Source: an uncultured Lachnospiraceae bacterium
GTDB lineage: Bacteria; Bacillota; Clostridia; Lachnospirales; Lachnospiraceae
Length of the DNA: 64,000 nt
Assembly: GCA_910586755.1 (NCBI GenBank)
Contig: CAJUJM010000048.1
Span: forward strand, 12,722-76,721
Direction of reading: 5' to 3'
The position numbers and the translations under genes are program-made. The notes beneath the pieces are model-generated. The model saw only the letters and a program-made list of their open reading frames with translations, did not search any database and was not told the origin of the DNA. Position 1 is the first letter of the stretch. Every line of letters begins with the position of its first letter. This document shows, piece after piece, positions 1 to 9,438 of the stretch.

Positions 1-3000
1 TTGTTCTTTTTCTGTATAAGCTTCCTTATCCGGAAATTTAATCCACAGCTCCCTGGGGATCTGAGAGAACGGCGCCGCCTTTTCCAGTATCAGCTTTGCT
101 GCCGGTTCCTCCCCCAAAGATACTCTTCCCCGGATAAACAGGCGGGCATCCTCAGTAAAAAGTTCCCTCTGAGCCTCATAATTTTTTGGAAATACCAGAA
201 CTTCTACCGAACCGGTTAAATCTTCTACCGTAAGGAATGCCATCAGCTTATTGGTCTTGGTGGTCTTTACGGTTTTATTCACAACCATGCCGCCGATTAC
301 CACATGCTGTCCATCCGAAACCCTGGCAAGGTTCGTCTCTTCATCTACCGCAAAATCCACGGCAAAAGCTGTGGCGTTGTCTTTCAGGCTTTTCTCATAA
401 GCCTCCAGGGGATGGCCGCTGATATAGATGCCCAGGATCTCCTTTTCCCCGGCTAATATATCCTCCCTGGTAAATTCCTCCACATCAGGAAAACGGATCT
501 GAAAAGCAGACTTTTCCTCTTCCCCGGCAAAGTCAAAAAGGCTTAACTGGCCGTCCACAGAATTTTTCTTTTCCCGGTTTTTATTGTCCAGGATCTCCGG
601 AGCTACCAGGATTTTCTGACGGCGGTTTCCGGGAAGACAGTCCAAAGCCCCTGCCCGGATAAAGTTTTCCAGAGTCTTCCGGTTTACTTCTTTATTAGTC
701 ATCCTTTCCACAAAATCTTCCAGAGACCGGAAAGGCCCGTTTGCCTCCCGATCCTCCACAATGGAATCCACCACGGATTTTCCAATGCTTTTAATAGCCG
801 ACAGGCCGTAACGGATCCCTGAGCCATCAACGGAAAATCCGCTCTCTCCCACGTTGATATCCGGCGGCAGGATCTGGATGCCCATCTGGCGGCAGGTAAC
901 AATGTACTCGGAGAGCTTGGTTAAGTTATCCATCACTGAAGTCATAAGGGCGGCCATAAATTCTGCAGGGTAATAGTATTTTAAATAGGCTGTCTGATAG
1001 GATACCACGGCATAGGCGGCGGCGTGGGACTTATTAAAGGCATATTTTGCAAAGTCAATCATCTCATCATAAATCTGATTGGCAGTCTTTTCGTCAATCC
1101 CGTTTGCAATACAGCCCTTTACCCCTTCCTCCGGATTTCCGTAGACAAAGTTCTGGCGCTCCTTTTCCATGACTGAGGCTTTTTTCTTGGACATGGCCCG
1201 GCGCACCAGATCGCTTCGGCCCAAAGTGTAGCCGGCCAAATCCCTTACAATCTGCATTACCTGTTCCTGGTAGACAATGCAGCCGTAAGTAGGACTTAAA
1301 ATGTGCTCCAGCTGGGGGCAGTCATAGGTAATCTCCCTGGGATTATTCTTCCCTTTTAAATATTTGGGAATAAAATCCATGGGGCCGGGACGGTACAGGG
1401 AAATCCCCGCAATAATATCTTCCAGACTGCCGGGCTTCAGCTCTTTCATAAAGCTTTTCATCCCGGAGCTTTCCACCTGGAACACGCCTTCTGTCCGGCC
1501 GGTTCCGATAGACTCTAACACCTGCCTGTCGTCATAGTCAATATTATTGATATCGATATGGATCCCTTTGTTTTTCTCTACCTGACGGCAGGCGTTTTGA
1601 ATCACGGTCAGAGTTCTTAAGCCCAAAAAGTCCATTTTCAACAGTCCCAGTTCTTCCAAAGTAGTCATGGTAAACTGGGTGGTGATGGTGCCGTCTGCCG
1701 CTCTGGATAAGGGTACATATTCATCCACATTCGTCCGGCTGATTACCACGCCTGCAGCATGCATGGAGGTATGACGGGGAAGCCCCTCCAGCCTCATGGC
1801 CATGTCGATAAGGTATTTCACCTGATCATCATTGTTGTAGGCATCCCGCAGATCCGGGCTGGATTTCAGCGCCTTATCTAAAGTCATTCCCAGATCTCCG
1901 GGAATCATTTTGGCAATGGAATCGCACTGGGCATAGGGGAGATCCAGAACTCTCCCCACGTCCCGAACCACGCCCTTGGCAGCCAGCGTACCAAAGGTAA
2001 CGATCTGAACCACCTGGTCTTTCCCGTATTTGCGTACTACGTAGTCGATAACCTCCTGGCGTCTTTCATAGCAGAAGTCAATATCAATATCCGGCATGGA
2101 AACACGTTCCGGATTTAAAAAGCGCTCAAACAGTAGATTATACCGTATGGGATCGATATTGGTAATCCCCAGTGCATAGGAGACAATGCTTCCCGCCGCC
2201 GATCCGCGGCCCGGCCCTACGCTGATTCCATTTTCCCTGGCAAAGTGGATGAAATCCCACACAATTAAAAAGTAATCCACATACCCCATAGAGTGGATTG
2301 TGTCAAGCTCATAGGCCATCCTGTCGTGAAGAGTCCCGTCATCCTCCGGATAATGCTTTGAAAATCCCTCCTCACACAGATGATTTAAATAAGACCAGGA
2401 GTCGTACCCCTCCGGCACTTCATATTTCGGCAGCTTGGTGACGCCGAATTCGATCTCCACATTGCACCGCGCGGCAATTTTTCCGGTATTTTCCAGAGCT
2501 TCCGGCGCATAAGGGAACAGGCTGGCCATCTCCTCCTCAGACTTTAAATAAAATTTCTCTTTCTCGTAGCGCATCCGGTTCTCATCCGTCACCTTTTTTC
2601 CGGTCTGGATACACAGAAGGATATCATGGGCCTGCCAGTCCTCTTTCAAGGTATAGTGGCTGTCATTGGTCGCTACCAGATCTATTCCCAGATCTTTAGA
2701 CAGCCGGAGAATTCCCTGGTTTACCTGTCTCTGAGAGGGGATCCCGTGATCCTGCAGCTCTAAGAAAAAATTACCTTTTCCGAAGATACTCTGGTAATGA
2801 AGGGCTGACTTTTGGGCTTCCTCGTACATTCCCCGCATCAAATATCTGGGTATTTCACCGGCCAGACAGGCGCTTAAGGCAATGATACCCTCATGGTACT
2901 CTTCAAGGACCTCATAGTCCACTCTGGGTTTATAGTAAAAACCTTCCACAAACCCTTTGGACACTATTTTCATCAGATTCTGATACCCCTGATTGTTCTC

Positions 3001-3279
3001 TGCCAGAAGTACGAGATGGTAATACCGGTCTTCGCCGCTTACGGTCTCCCTGTCAAACCGGGAGCCGGGAGCCACATAAACCTCACAGCCGATAATGGGC
3101 TTTACCCCCGCTTCCCTGCAGGCCCGATAAAAGTCAATCACGCCGTACATGACCCCATGATCCGTAATAGCCAGGCTGTCCATCCCCAGTTCCTTTGCCC
3201 TGGCAGCCAGTTCTTTTATCTTGCTTGACCCGTCTAAGAGGCTGTATTCCGTATGGACATGCAAATGTGTAAAAGCCAT
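1..3279 (-). CDS. dnaE: DNA polymerase III alpha subunit DnaE (C-terminus cut by window edge)
   Basis: Replicative polymerase subunit of the DnaE1 type. Reading the minus strand from the ATG at 3279 gives an uninterrupted frame of 1093 codons to the window edge. The N-terminal PHP domain begins with the motif HLHVHTEYS at residues 5-13. The palm carries the catalytic motif PDIDIDF near residue 395 and a third acidic motif MDFLGL near residue 548. Beyond residue ~930 there is an OB-fold stretch (VVNKTVKTTKTNK, LMAFLTVEDLTGSVEVLVFP). DnaE1 proteins are usually about 1150 residues, so roughly the last 60-80 are missing. The start has a good RBS (gaggagaggaaat). It is separated from the upstream HPr gene by a terminator, so it is probably transcribed on its own. 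Confidence 0.95.
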   Translation of the reverse strand, partial: MAFTHLHVHTEYSLLDGSSKIKELAARAKELGMDSLAITDHGVMYGVIDFYRACREAGVKPIIGCEVYVAPGSRFDRETVSGEDRYYHLVLLAENNQGYQNLMKIVSKGFVEGFYYKPRVDYEVLEEYHEGIIALSACLAGEIPRYLMRGMYEEAQKSALHYQSIFGKGNFFLELQDHGIPSQRQVNQGILRLSKDLGIDLVATNDSHYTLKEDWQAHDILLCIQTGKKVTDENRMRYEKEKFYLKSEEEMASLFPYAPEALENTGKIAARCNVEIEFGVTKLPKYEVPEGYDSWSYLNHLCEEGFSKHYPEDDGTLHDRMAYELDTIHSMGYVDYFLIVWDFIHFARENGISVGPGRGSAAGSIVSYALGITNIDPIRYNLLFERFLNPERVSMPDIDIDFCYERRQEVIDYVVRKYGKDQVVQIVTFGTLAAKGVVRDVGRVLDLPYAQCDSIAKMIPGDLGMTLDKALKSSPDLRDAYNNDDQVKYLIDMAMRLEGLPRHTSMHAAGVVISRTNVDEYVPLSRAADGTITTQFTMTTLEELGLLKMDFLGLRTLTVIQNACRQVEKNKGIHIDINNIDYDDRQVLESIGTGRTEGVFQVESSGMKSFMKELKPGSLEDIIAGISLYRPGPMDFIPKYLKGKNNPREITYDCPQLEHILSPTYGCIVYQEQVMQIVRDLAGYTLGRSDLVRRAMSKKKASVMEKERQNFVYGNPEEGVKGCIANGIDEKTANQIYDEMIDFAKYAFNKSHAAAYAVVSYQTAYLKYYYPAEFMAALMTSVMDNLTKLSEYIVTCRQMGIQILPPDINVGESGFSVDGSGIRYGLSAIKSIGKSVVDSIVEDREANGPFRSLEDFVERMTNKEVNRKTLENFIRAGALDCLPGNRRQKILVAPEILDNKNREKKNSVDGQLSLFDFAGEEEKSAFQIRFPDVEEFTREDILAGEKEILGIYISGHPLEAYEKSLKDNATAFAVDFAVDEETNLARVSDGQHVVIGGMVVNKTVKTTKTNKLMAFLTVEDLTGSVEVLVFPKNYEAQRELFTEDARLFIRGRVSLGEEPAAKLILEKAAPFSQIPRELWIKFPDKEAYTEKEQ

Positions 3280-3340
3280 ATTTCCTCTCCTCATATAAAA
3301 AAGTGTGCGTCACTGGAGCGTTCTGCCGGATACCGCACAA

Positions 3341-3372
3341 CAAAATCACGGCCAGCAAAATGCCGGCCGTGA
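3341..3372 (-). terminator. Intrinsic terminator downstream of the HPr-like gene
   Basis: The minus strand shows an 8-bp perfect stem (TCACGGCC / GGCCGTGA, arms 3365-3372 and 3346-3353) with an 11-12 nt loop, followed by TTTTGTTG. It lies 28 bp past the HPr stop and before dnaE. It would end the hprK-murB-rapZ-whiA-hpr transcript. Confidence 0.7.
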
Positions 3373-3399
3373 ATCACAATTGATTAACTCTGAACGCTG

Positions 3400-3654
3400 T
3401 TATTTGTCGCTTAAATATGATTCAATTTCGGCGATAGCTTTCTCTTCGTCCGTCCCATCAGCAGATACGGTAACTTCCTCGCCAACAGATATCCCCAAAG
3501 TCATCATCCCCATAATGCTCTTTGCATTTACCCGCTTGCTGCCTGTCTCCACATAAATCTTACTGTCATACTGGCTTGCTACCTGTACAAGCATTGCAAT
3601 AGGCCTGGCTTCCAAACCGGCAGTCAGCTGAACCGTCATTGTCTTTCTTACCAT
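3400..3654 (-). CDS. HPr-family protein lacking His15 (Crh-like, E15/S46)
   Basis: An 84-residue HPr-fold protein. In canonical HPr the phosphorelay residue is His15 within GLHARP; here positions 13-18 read GLEARP, so residue 15 is Glu. The regulatory serine is kept at position 46 (NAKSIMGMM). This is the pattern of Crh of Bacillus, where residue 15 is Gln and only Ser46 can be phosphorylated by HPr kinase. It should therefore be unable to carry sugar-PTS phosphate but could be a target of HprK, encoded 3 kb upstream in the same cluster. The start at 3654 was chosen because residues 15 and 46 then match family numbering exactly; the open frame extends further upstream inside whiA but that part has no family resemblance. 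The family call is secure; the Crh-like role is inference. Confidence 0.9.
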   Translation of the reverse strand: MVRKTMTVQLTAGLEARPIAMLVQVASQYDSKIYVETGSKRVNAKSIMGMMTLGISVGEEVTVSADGTDEEKAIAEIESYLSDK

Positions 3655-3689
3655 AATCTTCCTCCTCATTTCCTGGGAACCTGCTCTTC

Positions 3690-4652
3690 TTAAGTCCCCG
3701 TTCCAGCGTTCTCCCTCAGCTCCCTGGCAATAGCACTCAGCTTTCTCAGCCGGTGGTTGACGCCAGATTTGCCTACGGGAGTCTCCAGAGCTTCTCCCAG
3801 CTCTTTTAAACTTGCATCGGGTATTGCCAGGCGAAGTTTGGCAATCTCCTCCAGATTTTCCGGGAGACAGCAAAGTCCTATGGTATCCCGGATATATTTG
3901 ATGTCCTCCATCTGCCGCACCGCGGCGGACACCGTCTTGTTGATGTTGGCGGTCTCACAGTTTACCTGCCGGTTAACCTGTCCCCTCATCTCCCGGACTA
4001 TCCGGATATTCTCCAGCTCCATTAAAGCCAGGTGCGCCTCCATCACATTTAAAATATCTACAATCTGGCTGCCTTCTTTGATATACACCACAAAATACTT
4101 TTTACGGATTACCATTTTCGCGTCTATTCCAAAGGTCTTTATAATGCCCTGAACCTGCTCCGCCCTATCCCGGCTTGGACAGACGATCTCAAAATGATAA
4201 AATTTCTCCGGATCACTGATGGATCCGGCTGCAAGAAAAGCGCCTCTGATGAAGCTTCTGCGGCAGCAGGATCTCTGGAGTACCACACTGTTTACCAGAG
4301 AAAGGGGTTCCCCAATCTCTCCGTTCTCCTGTAAAAGCTTGGAAGCCTGAAGCACTTTTAAGGCTTCCTCATGGTTCTGAACTGCCACCGTATAAGTAAG
4401 GCCTTTCTTTAAGAAAGCATTTTTCCTGATTGAGACATCCGTTCCTATATTAAATGTTTTTTTCAATAATGTAAAGCATTTTCTTGCAACTGCTCCATTT
4501 TCCGTATGAATTTTAATTCGGTAGCGGTTATTTTCCGAAATTTGGATCCTGCCGCAGAAGCTTAAGATTGCCGCCAGCTCACTGATCTGGCAGTGGCGGG
4601 CAAGACTTATCTGCCTTGCCAGTTCATCTTTTACCGTGGAAGAAAATGACAT
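3690..4652 (-). CDS. whiA: DNA-binding protein WhiA
   Basis: A 320-residue WhiA, the Gram-positive protein with an inactive LAGLIDADG homing-endonuclease-like N-terminal domain and a C-terminal helix-turn-helix. It acts in cell division and chromosome biology in firmicutes and in sporulation control in actinobacteria. The N-terminus (MSFSSTVKDELARQ) and the HTH (PVGKSGVNHRLRKL, about residues 291-304) are characteristic. It follows rapZ with a 3-bp gap and precedes the HPr-like gene by about 35 bp. The rapZ-whiA-hpr order is the same as the conserved yvcJ-yvcL-crh order in Bacillus, which supports the Crh-like reading of the next gene. Confidence 0.95.
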   Translation of the reverse strand: MSFSSTVKDELARQISLARHCQISELAAILSFCGRIQISENNRYRIKIHTENGAVARKCFTLLKKTFNIGTDVSIRKNAFLKKGLTYTVAVQNHEEALKVLQASKLLQENGEIGEPLSLVNSVVLQRSCCRRSFIRGAFLAAGSISDPEKFYHFEIVCPSRDRAEQVQGIIKTFGIDAKMVIRKKYFVVYIKEGSQIVDILNVMEAHLALMELENIRIVREMRGQVNRQVNCETANINKTVSAAVRQMEDIKYIRDTIGLCCLPENLEEIAKLRLAIPDASLKELGEALETPVGKSGVNHRLRKLSAIARELRENAGTGT

Positions 4653-4655
4653 CTT

Positions 4656-5531
4656 CTATCCCTTCCTTTTGCTGTCCTGTTCAATATCCCGGTGATCCAG
4701 CTTAACTCCCAATTCCTTATGGGAGACAAGGCGGGCGTAAATCTCTCTGGCAATGGTAACAGAGCGATGCTTGCCTCCGGTACAGCCTACTGCCACCACC
4801 AGCTGGTTCTTTCCCTCCGCCACATAGTTGGGAATTAAAAATTCCAGCATATCGTAAATCTTTGTCAAAAAAACCTCTGCCGTGCCGCCTCTTTTTACAT
4901 ACTCCTGAACCGGCGTTTCCTCGCCGGTATGCTGGCGCAGTTCCTCCACATAGTAGGGATTGGGAAGGAACCGGACGTCAAAGACCAGATCCGCGTCCGC
5001 GGGGATGCCGTATTTAAAGCCAAAGGACAGCACCGTAACAAACAGGTTCTGGTATCCCTGATTCTCAGTAAATATCTTCTCCAGCTCCTGGCGCAATTCC
5101 TTTGTCAATAATTGGCTGGTGTCAATAATATAATCGGCTGCTTTCTTTAAAAATGCCAGCCGTTCCCGCTCCTTTGCAATGCCTTCATCAATCCGTCCTG
5201 CCCCGGCTAAAGGATGCTTTCTGCGGGTTTCTTTATAGCGTTTGATTAAAACCTTGTCTCCGGCGTCCAAAAACAGGATCTCAAATGCTGTTTTATTTTC
5301 CCGCCATTTTTTCAGGATACTTCCAAGGGCAGACAGTTCTTCTCCGCTCCGGATATCAATTCCTAAGGCAATGTTCTGGATATCCCCGGGACTTTCCAAT
5401 ATCAACTCTGTAAAACGGCCTATCAGTGAAATCGGCAGGTTATCCACACAGTAGAATCCCATATCCTCCAGCATTTTCAGGGCAATGGTTTTTCCGGCTC
5501 CGGACATTCCCGTGACAATCACCAGTTTCAT
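4656..5531 (-). CDS. rapZ: RapZ/YvcJ family nucleotide-binding protein
   Basis: A 291-residue P-loop protein of the RapZ (YvcJ/YhbJ) family. In enterobacteria RapZ is an RNase adapter controlling glmS small RNAs; in Bacillus YvcJ hydrolyses nucleotides and affects competence. The Walker A motif GMSGAGKT is at residues 8-15, and the conserved FDVRFLPNPYY and GCTGGKHRSV motifs lie near residues 184 and 249. The start is an ATG right at the P-loop-containing N-terminus, as in homologues. It sits between murB (26-bp gap) and whiA (3-bp gap) and is probably cotranscribed with both. The biochemical role in Clostridia is not established by the sequence. Confidence 0.95.
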   Translation of the reverse strand: MKLVIVTGMSGAGKTIALKMLEDMGFYCVDNLPISLIGRFTELILESPGDIQNIALGIDIRSGEELSALGSILKKWRENKTAFEILFLDAGDKVLIKRYKETRRKHPLAGAGRIDEGIAKERERLAFLKKAADYIIDTSQLLTKELRQELEKIFTENQGYQNLFVTVLSFGFKYGIPADADLVFDVRFLPNPYYVEELRQHTGEETPVQEYVKRGGTAEVFLTKIYDMLEFLIPNYVAEGKNQLVVAVGCTGGKHRSVTIAREIYARLVSHKELGVKLDHRDIEQDSKRKG

Positions 5532-5557
5532 ATCAGGTTTCCTCCAAATGTATGCTT

Positions 5558-6469
5558 TTAAAACTCTCCCAGACGCTTTATTTCCATTTCAAGCTCTACT
5601 CCAAATTGATCCTTTACCCGGTCTCTTACCTGGCGGCACAGCTCTATGATATCCGATGATGTGGCATTCCCCCGGTTAATGACAAAGCCGCAGTGCTTTT
5701 CGGATACCTGTGCTCCCCCTACGGAAAATCCCTTAAGCCCGGCATCCTCAATCAGCTTTCCGGCAAACCAGCCTTCCGGCCGCTTAAAGGTGCTTCCAGC
5801 GCTGGGATACTCCAGGGGCTGCTTTTCTTTGCGTTTCTCTGCCAGCTCTTCCATCCTGGCCTGGATAGAGGACTTATCTCCCTGCTGAAGCTGAAGAAGG
5901 GCGGAGAGTACGATATATCCTTCCCTCTGAATACAGCTGGTCCTGTAGCCCAGCTCAAGCTCTTCTCCGGAAATGGCTTTTACCTCTCCCTCCCCGGTAA
6001 GAACCCGGGCAGAAATCAACACCTGCTTCATTTCCCCGCCGTAAGCCCCGGCGTTCATCACCACCGCTCCTCCCAGAGTTCCCGGGATTCCCGCGGCAAA
6101 TTCGAAGCCGGTTAAAGAGCTGGCAAGGGCCTGTCTGGCAATGCGGGACAGCAAGGCTCCCGCTCCTGCCCGGATTCTGGTCCCTTCATTCTGAATCTGA
6201 GAAAATCCCTCCTCCATGGAGATTATGACTCCCTCATATCCTTTGTCGCTGATCAAAAGGTTGCTCCCGTTTCCCAGAATATAGTAGGGCATATGCTCCT
6301 GCCTGCAAAGCTTTATCACGGCGGAAAGCTCTTCTGTACAGGAGGGGGAAACAAAATAGGCCGCCGGGCCTCCTGTCCGGAATGTGGTATGCTGTTTCAT
6401 AGGCTCTCCGGTTTTGATCCGTTCCGGGTCTTTCGCCGCTTTTGTAAGCCTTAATAAGAAATCAGACAT
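5558..6469 (-). CDS. murB: UDP-N-acetylenolpyruvoylglucosamine reductase MurB
   Basis: A 303-residue FAD enzyme that reduces UDP-GlcNAc-enolpyruvate with NADPH to give UDP-MurNAc in peptidoglycan synthesis. The FAD-binding PCMH part has the motifs LGNGSNLL and FAAGIPGTLGGAVVMNAGAYGG (about residues 80-145). The catalytic serine region SAGSTFKR is near residue 224, and the protein is of the shorter type IIb form. It lies 15 bp after hprK and 26 bp before rapZ. The length is normal and no key motif is missing. Confidence 0.95.
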   Translation of the reverse strand: MSDFLLRLTKAAKDPERIKTGEPMKQHTTFRTGGPAAYFVSPSCTEELSAVIKLCRQEHMPYYILGNGSNLLISDKGYEGVIISMEEGFSQIQNEGTRIRAGAGALLSRIARQALASSLTGFEFAAGIPGTLGGAVVMNAGAYGGEMKQVLISARVLTGEGEVKAISGEELELGYRTSCIQREGYIVLSALLQLQQGDKSSIQARMEELAEKRKEKQPLEYPSAGSTFKRPEGWFAGKLIEDAGLKGFSVGGAQVSEKHCGFVINRGNATSSDIIELCRQVRDRVKDQFGVELEMEIKRLGEF

Positions 6470-6484
6470 CGCTTCTCCTCCCCA

Positions 6485-7414
6485 TCAGATCCCCTGTCTG
6501 GACAGGTTGGCCTGAACACGGTTATAAAGCTCTTTAGCTGCATTGTAGCCCATCTTTTTCTGCCGGTGGTTTACTGCAGCAGACTCTACGATAATAGCCA
6601 GATTCCGGCCCGGCCGGATGGGAATGGAGTGGCAGACCACCCGGTTTCCCAAAAATTCCGTATATTGATCCTCCAGCCCCAGTCTGTCGTACTCTTTGTC
6701 TTTGTTCCAGTCTTCCAGCTTAATAACCATGTCAATGGACTGGGTATCTTTTACGCTCTCAACGCCAAACAAGGTCTTTACGTCGATAATCCCGATGCCT
6801 CTCAGCTCAATAAAATGTCTGGTAATGTCCGGCGCGCTTCCAATCAGGGTGTCGTCGCTGACCTTGCGAAGCTCTACCACATCGTCAGTGACCAGACGGT
6901 GTCCCCTTTTAATCAGTTCCAGGGCCGCCTCGCTTTTCCCTATGCCGCTCTCGCCCATAATCAATACACCCTCGCCGAATACGTCCACCAGCACGCCGTG
7001 GATGCTGATGCAGGGAGCCAGCTTTACATTGAGCCAGCGGATTACCTCTGCCATCAAATCTGAGGTGGCCTTGTTGGAAACCAGGCAGGGCACGCCGTGA
7101 TGGTTGGCCATTTCCAGCATATCCTCATCCGGCCCCATATTCCGGCTGTAAATCAGGCAGGGAATCTGGCAGACCAGCAGCTTGTCATAAATTTCCCGCT
7201 TGCGCTCTGAGGTTAAATTATTTAAATATGCCTGCTCCACAAATCCGATAATCTGAACCCGTTCATTATCAAAATGCTCAAAAAATCCGGTCAGCTGAAG
7301 AGCCGGACGGTTGACATCCGGGTGGGATACCACGATTTTATCCGTATCAATCTCAGGGGTCATATTTTCTAATTGGAGCTTATCGATAATTTCGGTAATC
7401 GTTACGCCATACAT
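6485..7414 (-). CDS. hprK: HPr kinase/phosphorylase
   Basis: A 309-residue HprK/P, the bifunctional enzyme that phosphorylates HPr (and Crh) at Ser46 and reverses it, driving carbon catabolite control in firmicutes. The P-loop GESGIGKS is at residues 154-161. The acidic pair TDD at about 176-178 and the family signature LRGIGIIDVKTLFG at 204-217 are intact. It is the first gene of the hprK-murB-rapZ-whiA-hpr cluster and has its own promoter inside the end of uvrC. RBS aaaggagaatggtct precedes the ATG at 7414. The only HPr in the window has Glu15, so HprK and that protein form a signalling pair independent of PTS phosphotransfer. Confidence 0.95.
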   Translation of the reverse strand: MYGVTITEIIDKLQLENMTPEIDTDKIVVSHPDVNRPALQLTGFFEHFDNERVQIIGFVEQAYLNNLTSERKREIYDKLLVCQIPCLIYSRNMGPDEDMLEMANHHGVPCLVSNKATSDLMAEVIRWLNVKLAPCISIHGVLVDVFGEGVLIMGESGIGKSEAALELIKRGHRLVTDDVVELRKVSDDTLIGSAPDITRHFIELRGIGIIDVKTLFGVESVKDTQSIDMVIKLEDWNKDKEYDRLGLEDQYTEFLGNRVVCHSIPIRPGRNLAIIVESAAVNHRQKKMGYNAAKELYNRVQANLSRQGI

Positions 7415-7459
7415 AGACCATTCTCCTTTGCTTCACATTGATGTTAATCCTATCTATAT

Positions 7460-7489
7460 AGTATACAAGCTTTCTATGGGGTTTGACAA
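7460..7489 (-). promoter_or_regulatory. Sigma-A-type promoter of the hprK operon
   Basis: Minus strand -35 TTGTCA (7484-7489), 18-bp spacer, -10 TATACT (7460-7465). It lies 45-75 bp before the hprK ATG and overlaps the last codons of uvrC, so hprK can be expressed separately from uvrC. Confidence 0.6.
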
Positions 7490-9354
7490 GCAGGTTTTCG
7501 GAAAAATCCCCATACTGCTTCCGCTGCCTGCCGGTTCATTCCCGGAACCTTTAAAAGATCCTCCACCGAAGCCTGCTGAATCTTTTCAATCTCCTTAAAA
7601 TACCGCATAAGAGCCTTTCTCCTGGAAGGGCCGATGCCGCTGATATCATCTAAAATCGATTTCACCTGGGTCTTGCTTCTTAAGCTTCTGTGGTATTCAA
7701 TGGCAAACCGGTGGGCCTCGTCCTGAATTCGGGTAATGAGGCGGAACCCTTCTGAGTGGCGGTCTATGGGAATCTCCACATTATCGTAATAAAGCCCTCT
7801 GGTCCGGTGGCTGTCGTCCTTTACCATTCCGCAGACCGGGATAGCAAGTTCCAGCTCCGAAAGTACCTTAAGGGCAATGTTTACCTGGCCTCTGCCGCCG
7901 TCCATCATAATCAGATCCGGAAAACGGGTAAAGCTTCCGTAAGAAATATCCATGCCCTTTTCTTTCAGCTCCCTGGCCTCCTCAAGGCCGTGGGAAAACC
8001 GCCTTTTTAATACTTCCTCCATGGATGCGTAATCATTGGGACCCTGAACCGTGCGGATACGGAATTTGCGGTAATCGCTTCGTTTAGGCTTTCCATCCTC
8101 ATAGACAATCATCGATCCTACCGACTCCACACCGCTGATATTGGAGATATCAAAGGCCTCAATGCGGCTGACTTTCGGCAGATTAATCCAGGATCCCACC
8201 TGGTTCATGGCTCCTATAGTCCGCAGCTCTTCCCTCTTAATCTTCTCCGAATCCTGTATCAGCACCATGGATGCGTTTTTGGCCGCCAGTTCCACCAGCC
8301 GCTCCTTATCCCCTTTCTGAGGCGTCGTAATGTGCACCTTCTGGCCTCGCTTTGCGCTTAACCACTGGGTAATGATTTCTTCGTCCTCCAGGGGGGCCTG
8401 AACCCACAGCTCCCTGGGGATAAAAGGAGTTCCGGCATAAAACTGTTTGACGAAGCTGGTTAAAACTGCTCCTTTTTCCTCATCCATTGCAACAGACAGG
8501 CGGAAATGATCCCGTCCGATTAACTTCCCTTCCCGGACGAAGAATACCTGAACCACCGCGTCCTCCCCCGCCTTTGCCATGGCGATAATGTCCCGGTCTT
8601 CCATGCTTTGACTGGTGATTTTCTGTTTTTGGGCAATATGTTTGACGCTGGTCAGCAGATCCCGGTACTCAATGGCTTTCTCAAAATCCATATTGTCGGA
8701 GGCCTCCAGCATCTTTTCCTCCAGAGATTTCACCACCGGATCGAAATTTCCGTTTAAAAACTCCAAAGCCTGGTTAAATCCGGCCCGGTAGTCCTCCTTG
8801 CTGATATATCCCTGACAGGGGGCCTGACACTGCTTAATGTGGTAATTCAGACACGGCCTCTCTTTTCCCTCATCCCTGGGAAGCACTCTCTGGCAGGTGC
8901 GGATCTGGTAAAGCTTGCACACCAGATCCAAGGTATCCTTTACCGCTCCGGAACTGGTATAGGGGCCAAAATACCGGCTTTTATCCCGTTTCATGGTGCG
9001 GGCAAACTGGAGTCTGGGGTAATCCTCATACACGGTGGCCCTGATATAGGGATACCCTTTGTCGTCCTTCAACATGGTGTTGTATCTGGGCCGGTATTCC
9101 TTAATCAGGTTACATTCCAATACCAGGGCTTCCATCTCCGAGTCTGTGATAATGTATTCAAATCTGGCAATTTTTGAGACCATCTGCTGGATTTTGGCTG
9201 TCTTGTTTCTGCTGCTCTGAAAATACTGGCGGACCCGGTTTTTCAGGCTTACGGCCTTACCTACATATATGATCTCGTCCTTTCCATCATGCATCAAATA
9301 GACTCCCGGCTGAGCCGGAAGCTTTTTTAATTCTTCTTCAATATCAAAAACCAT
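7474..9354 (-). CDS. uvrC: Excinuclease ABC subunit UvrC
   Basis: A 626-residue UvrC, the dual-incision nuclease of nucleotide excision repair. The N-terminal GIY-YIG nuclease domain has GVY at 17-19 and YVGKA at 30-34. A UVR motif that contacts UvrB lies around residues 200-235 ([13 protein letters not shown]). The RNase-H-like domain (MMDGGRGQ) follows near residue 490, and a tandem helix-hairpin-helix ([25 protein letters not shown]) closes the protein. The length is normal. No uvrA or uvrB is present in the window. Confidence 0.95.
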   Translation of the reverse strand: MVFDIEEELKKLPAQPGVYLMHDGKDEIIYVGKAVSLKNRVRQYFQSSRNKTAKIQQMVSKIARFEYIITDSEMEALVLECNLIKEYRPRYNTMLKDDKGYPYIRATVYEDYPRLQFARTMKRDKSRYFGPYTSSGAVKDTLDLVCKLYQIRTCQRVLPRDEGKERPCLNYHIKQCQAPCQGYISKEDYRAGFNQALEFLNGNFDPVVKSLEEKMLEASDNMDFEKAIEYRDLLTSVKHIAQKQKITSQSMEDRDIIAMAKAGEDAVVQVFFVREGKLIGRDHFRLSVAMDEEKGAVLTSFVKQFYAGTPFIPRELWVQAPLEDEEIITQWLSAKRGQKVHITTPQKGDKERLVELAAKNASMVLIQDSEKIKREELRTIGAMNQVGSWINLPKVSRIEAFDISNISGVESVGSMIVYEDGKPKRSDYRKFRIRTVQGPNDYASMEEVLKRRFSHGLEEARELKEKGMDISYGSFTRFPDLIMMDGGRGQVNIALKVLSELELAIPVCGMVKDDSHRTRGLYYDNVEIPIDRHSEGFRLITRIQDEAHRFAIEYHRSLRSKTQVKSILDDISGIGPSRRKALMRYFKEIEKIQQASVEDLLKVPGMNRQAAEAVWGFFRKPACQTP

Positions 9355-9408
9355 ACAATCCTCCTAAACGTTTCTGCCCTGGCGGCGGATCCGGCAAACG
9401 GTATGAGG

Positions 9409-9438
9409 AAAGCCGGCTCCATCAGCGCAGCCGGCTTC
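9409..9438 (-). terminator. Hairpin terminator overlapping the end of the DUF1653 gene
   Basis: The minus strand reads GAAGCCGGCT, a 10-nt loop, then AGCCGGCTTTCC. The stop codon of the gene lies inside the stem region. The T-tract is short, so confidence is moderate. Confidence 0.5.

Noticed and set aside
3655..3873. Upstream extension of the HPr-like frame to 157 codons.
   Set aside because: The extra part lies antisense-free inside whiA in another frame and has no similarity; starting at 3654 gives exact HPr numbering.
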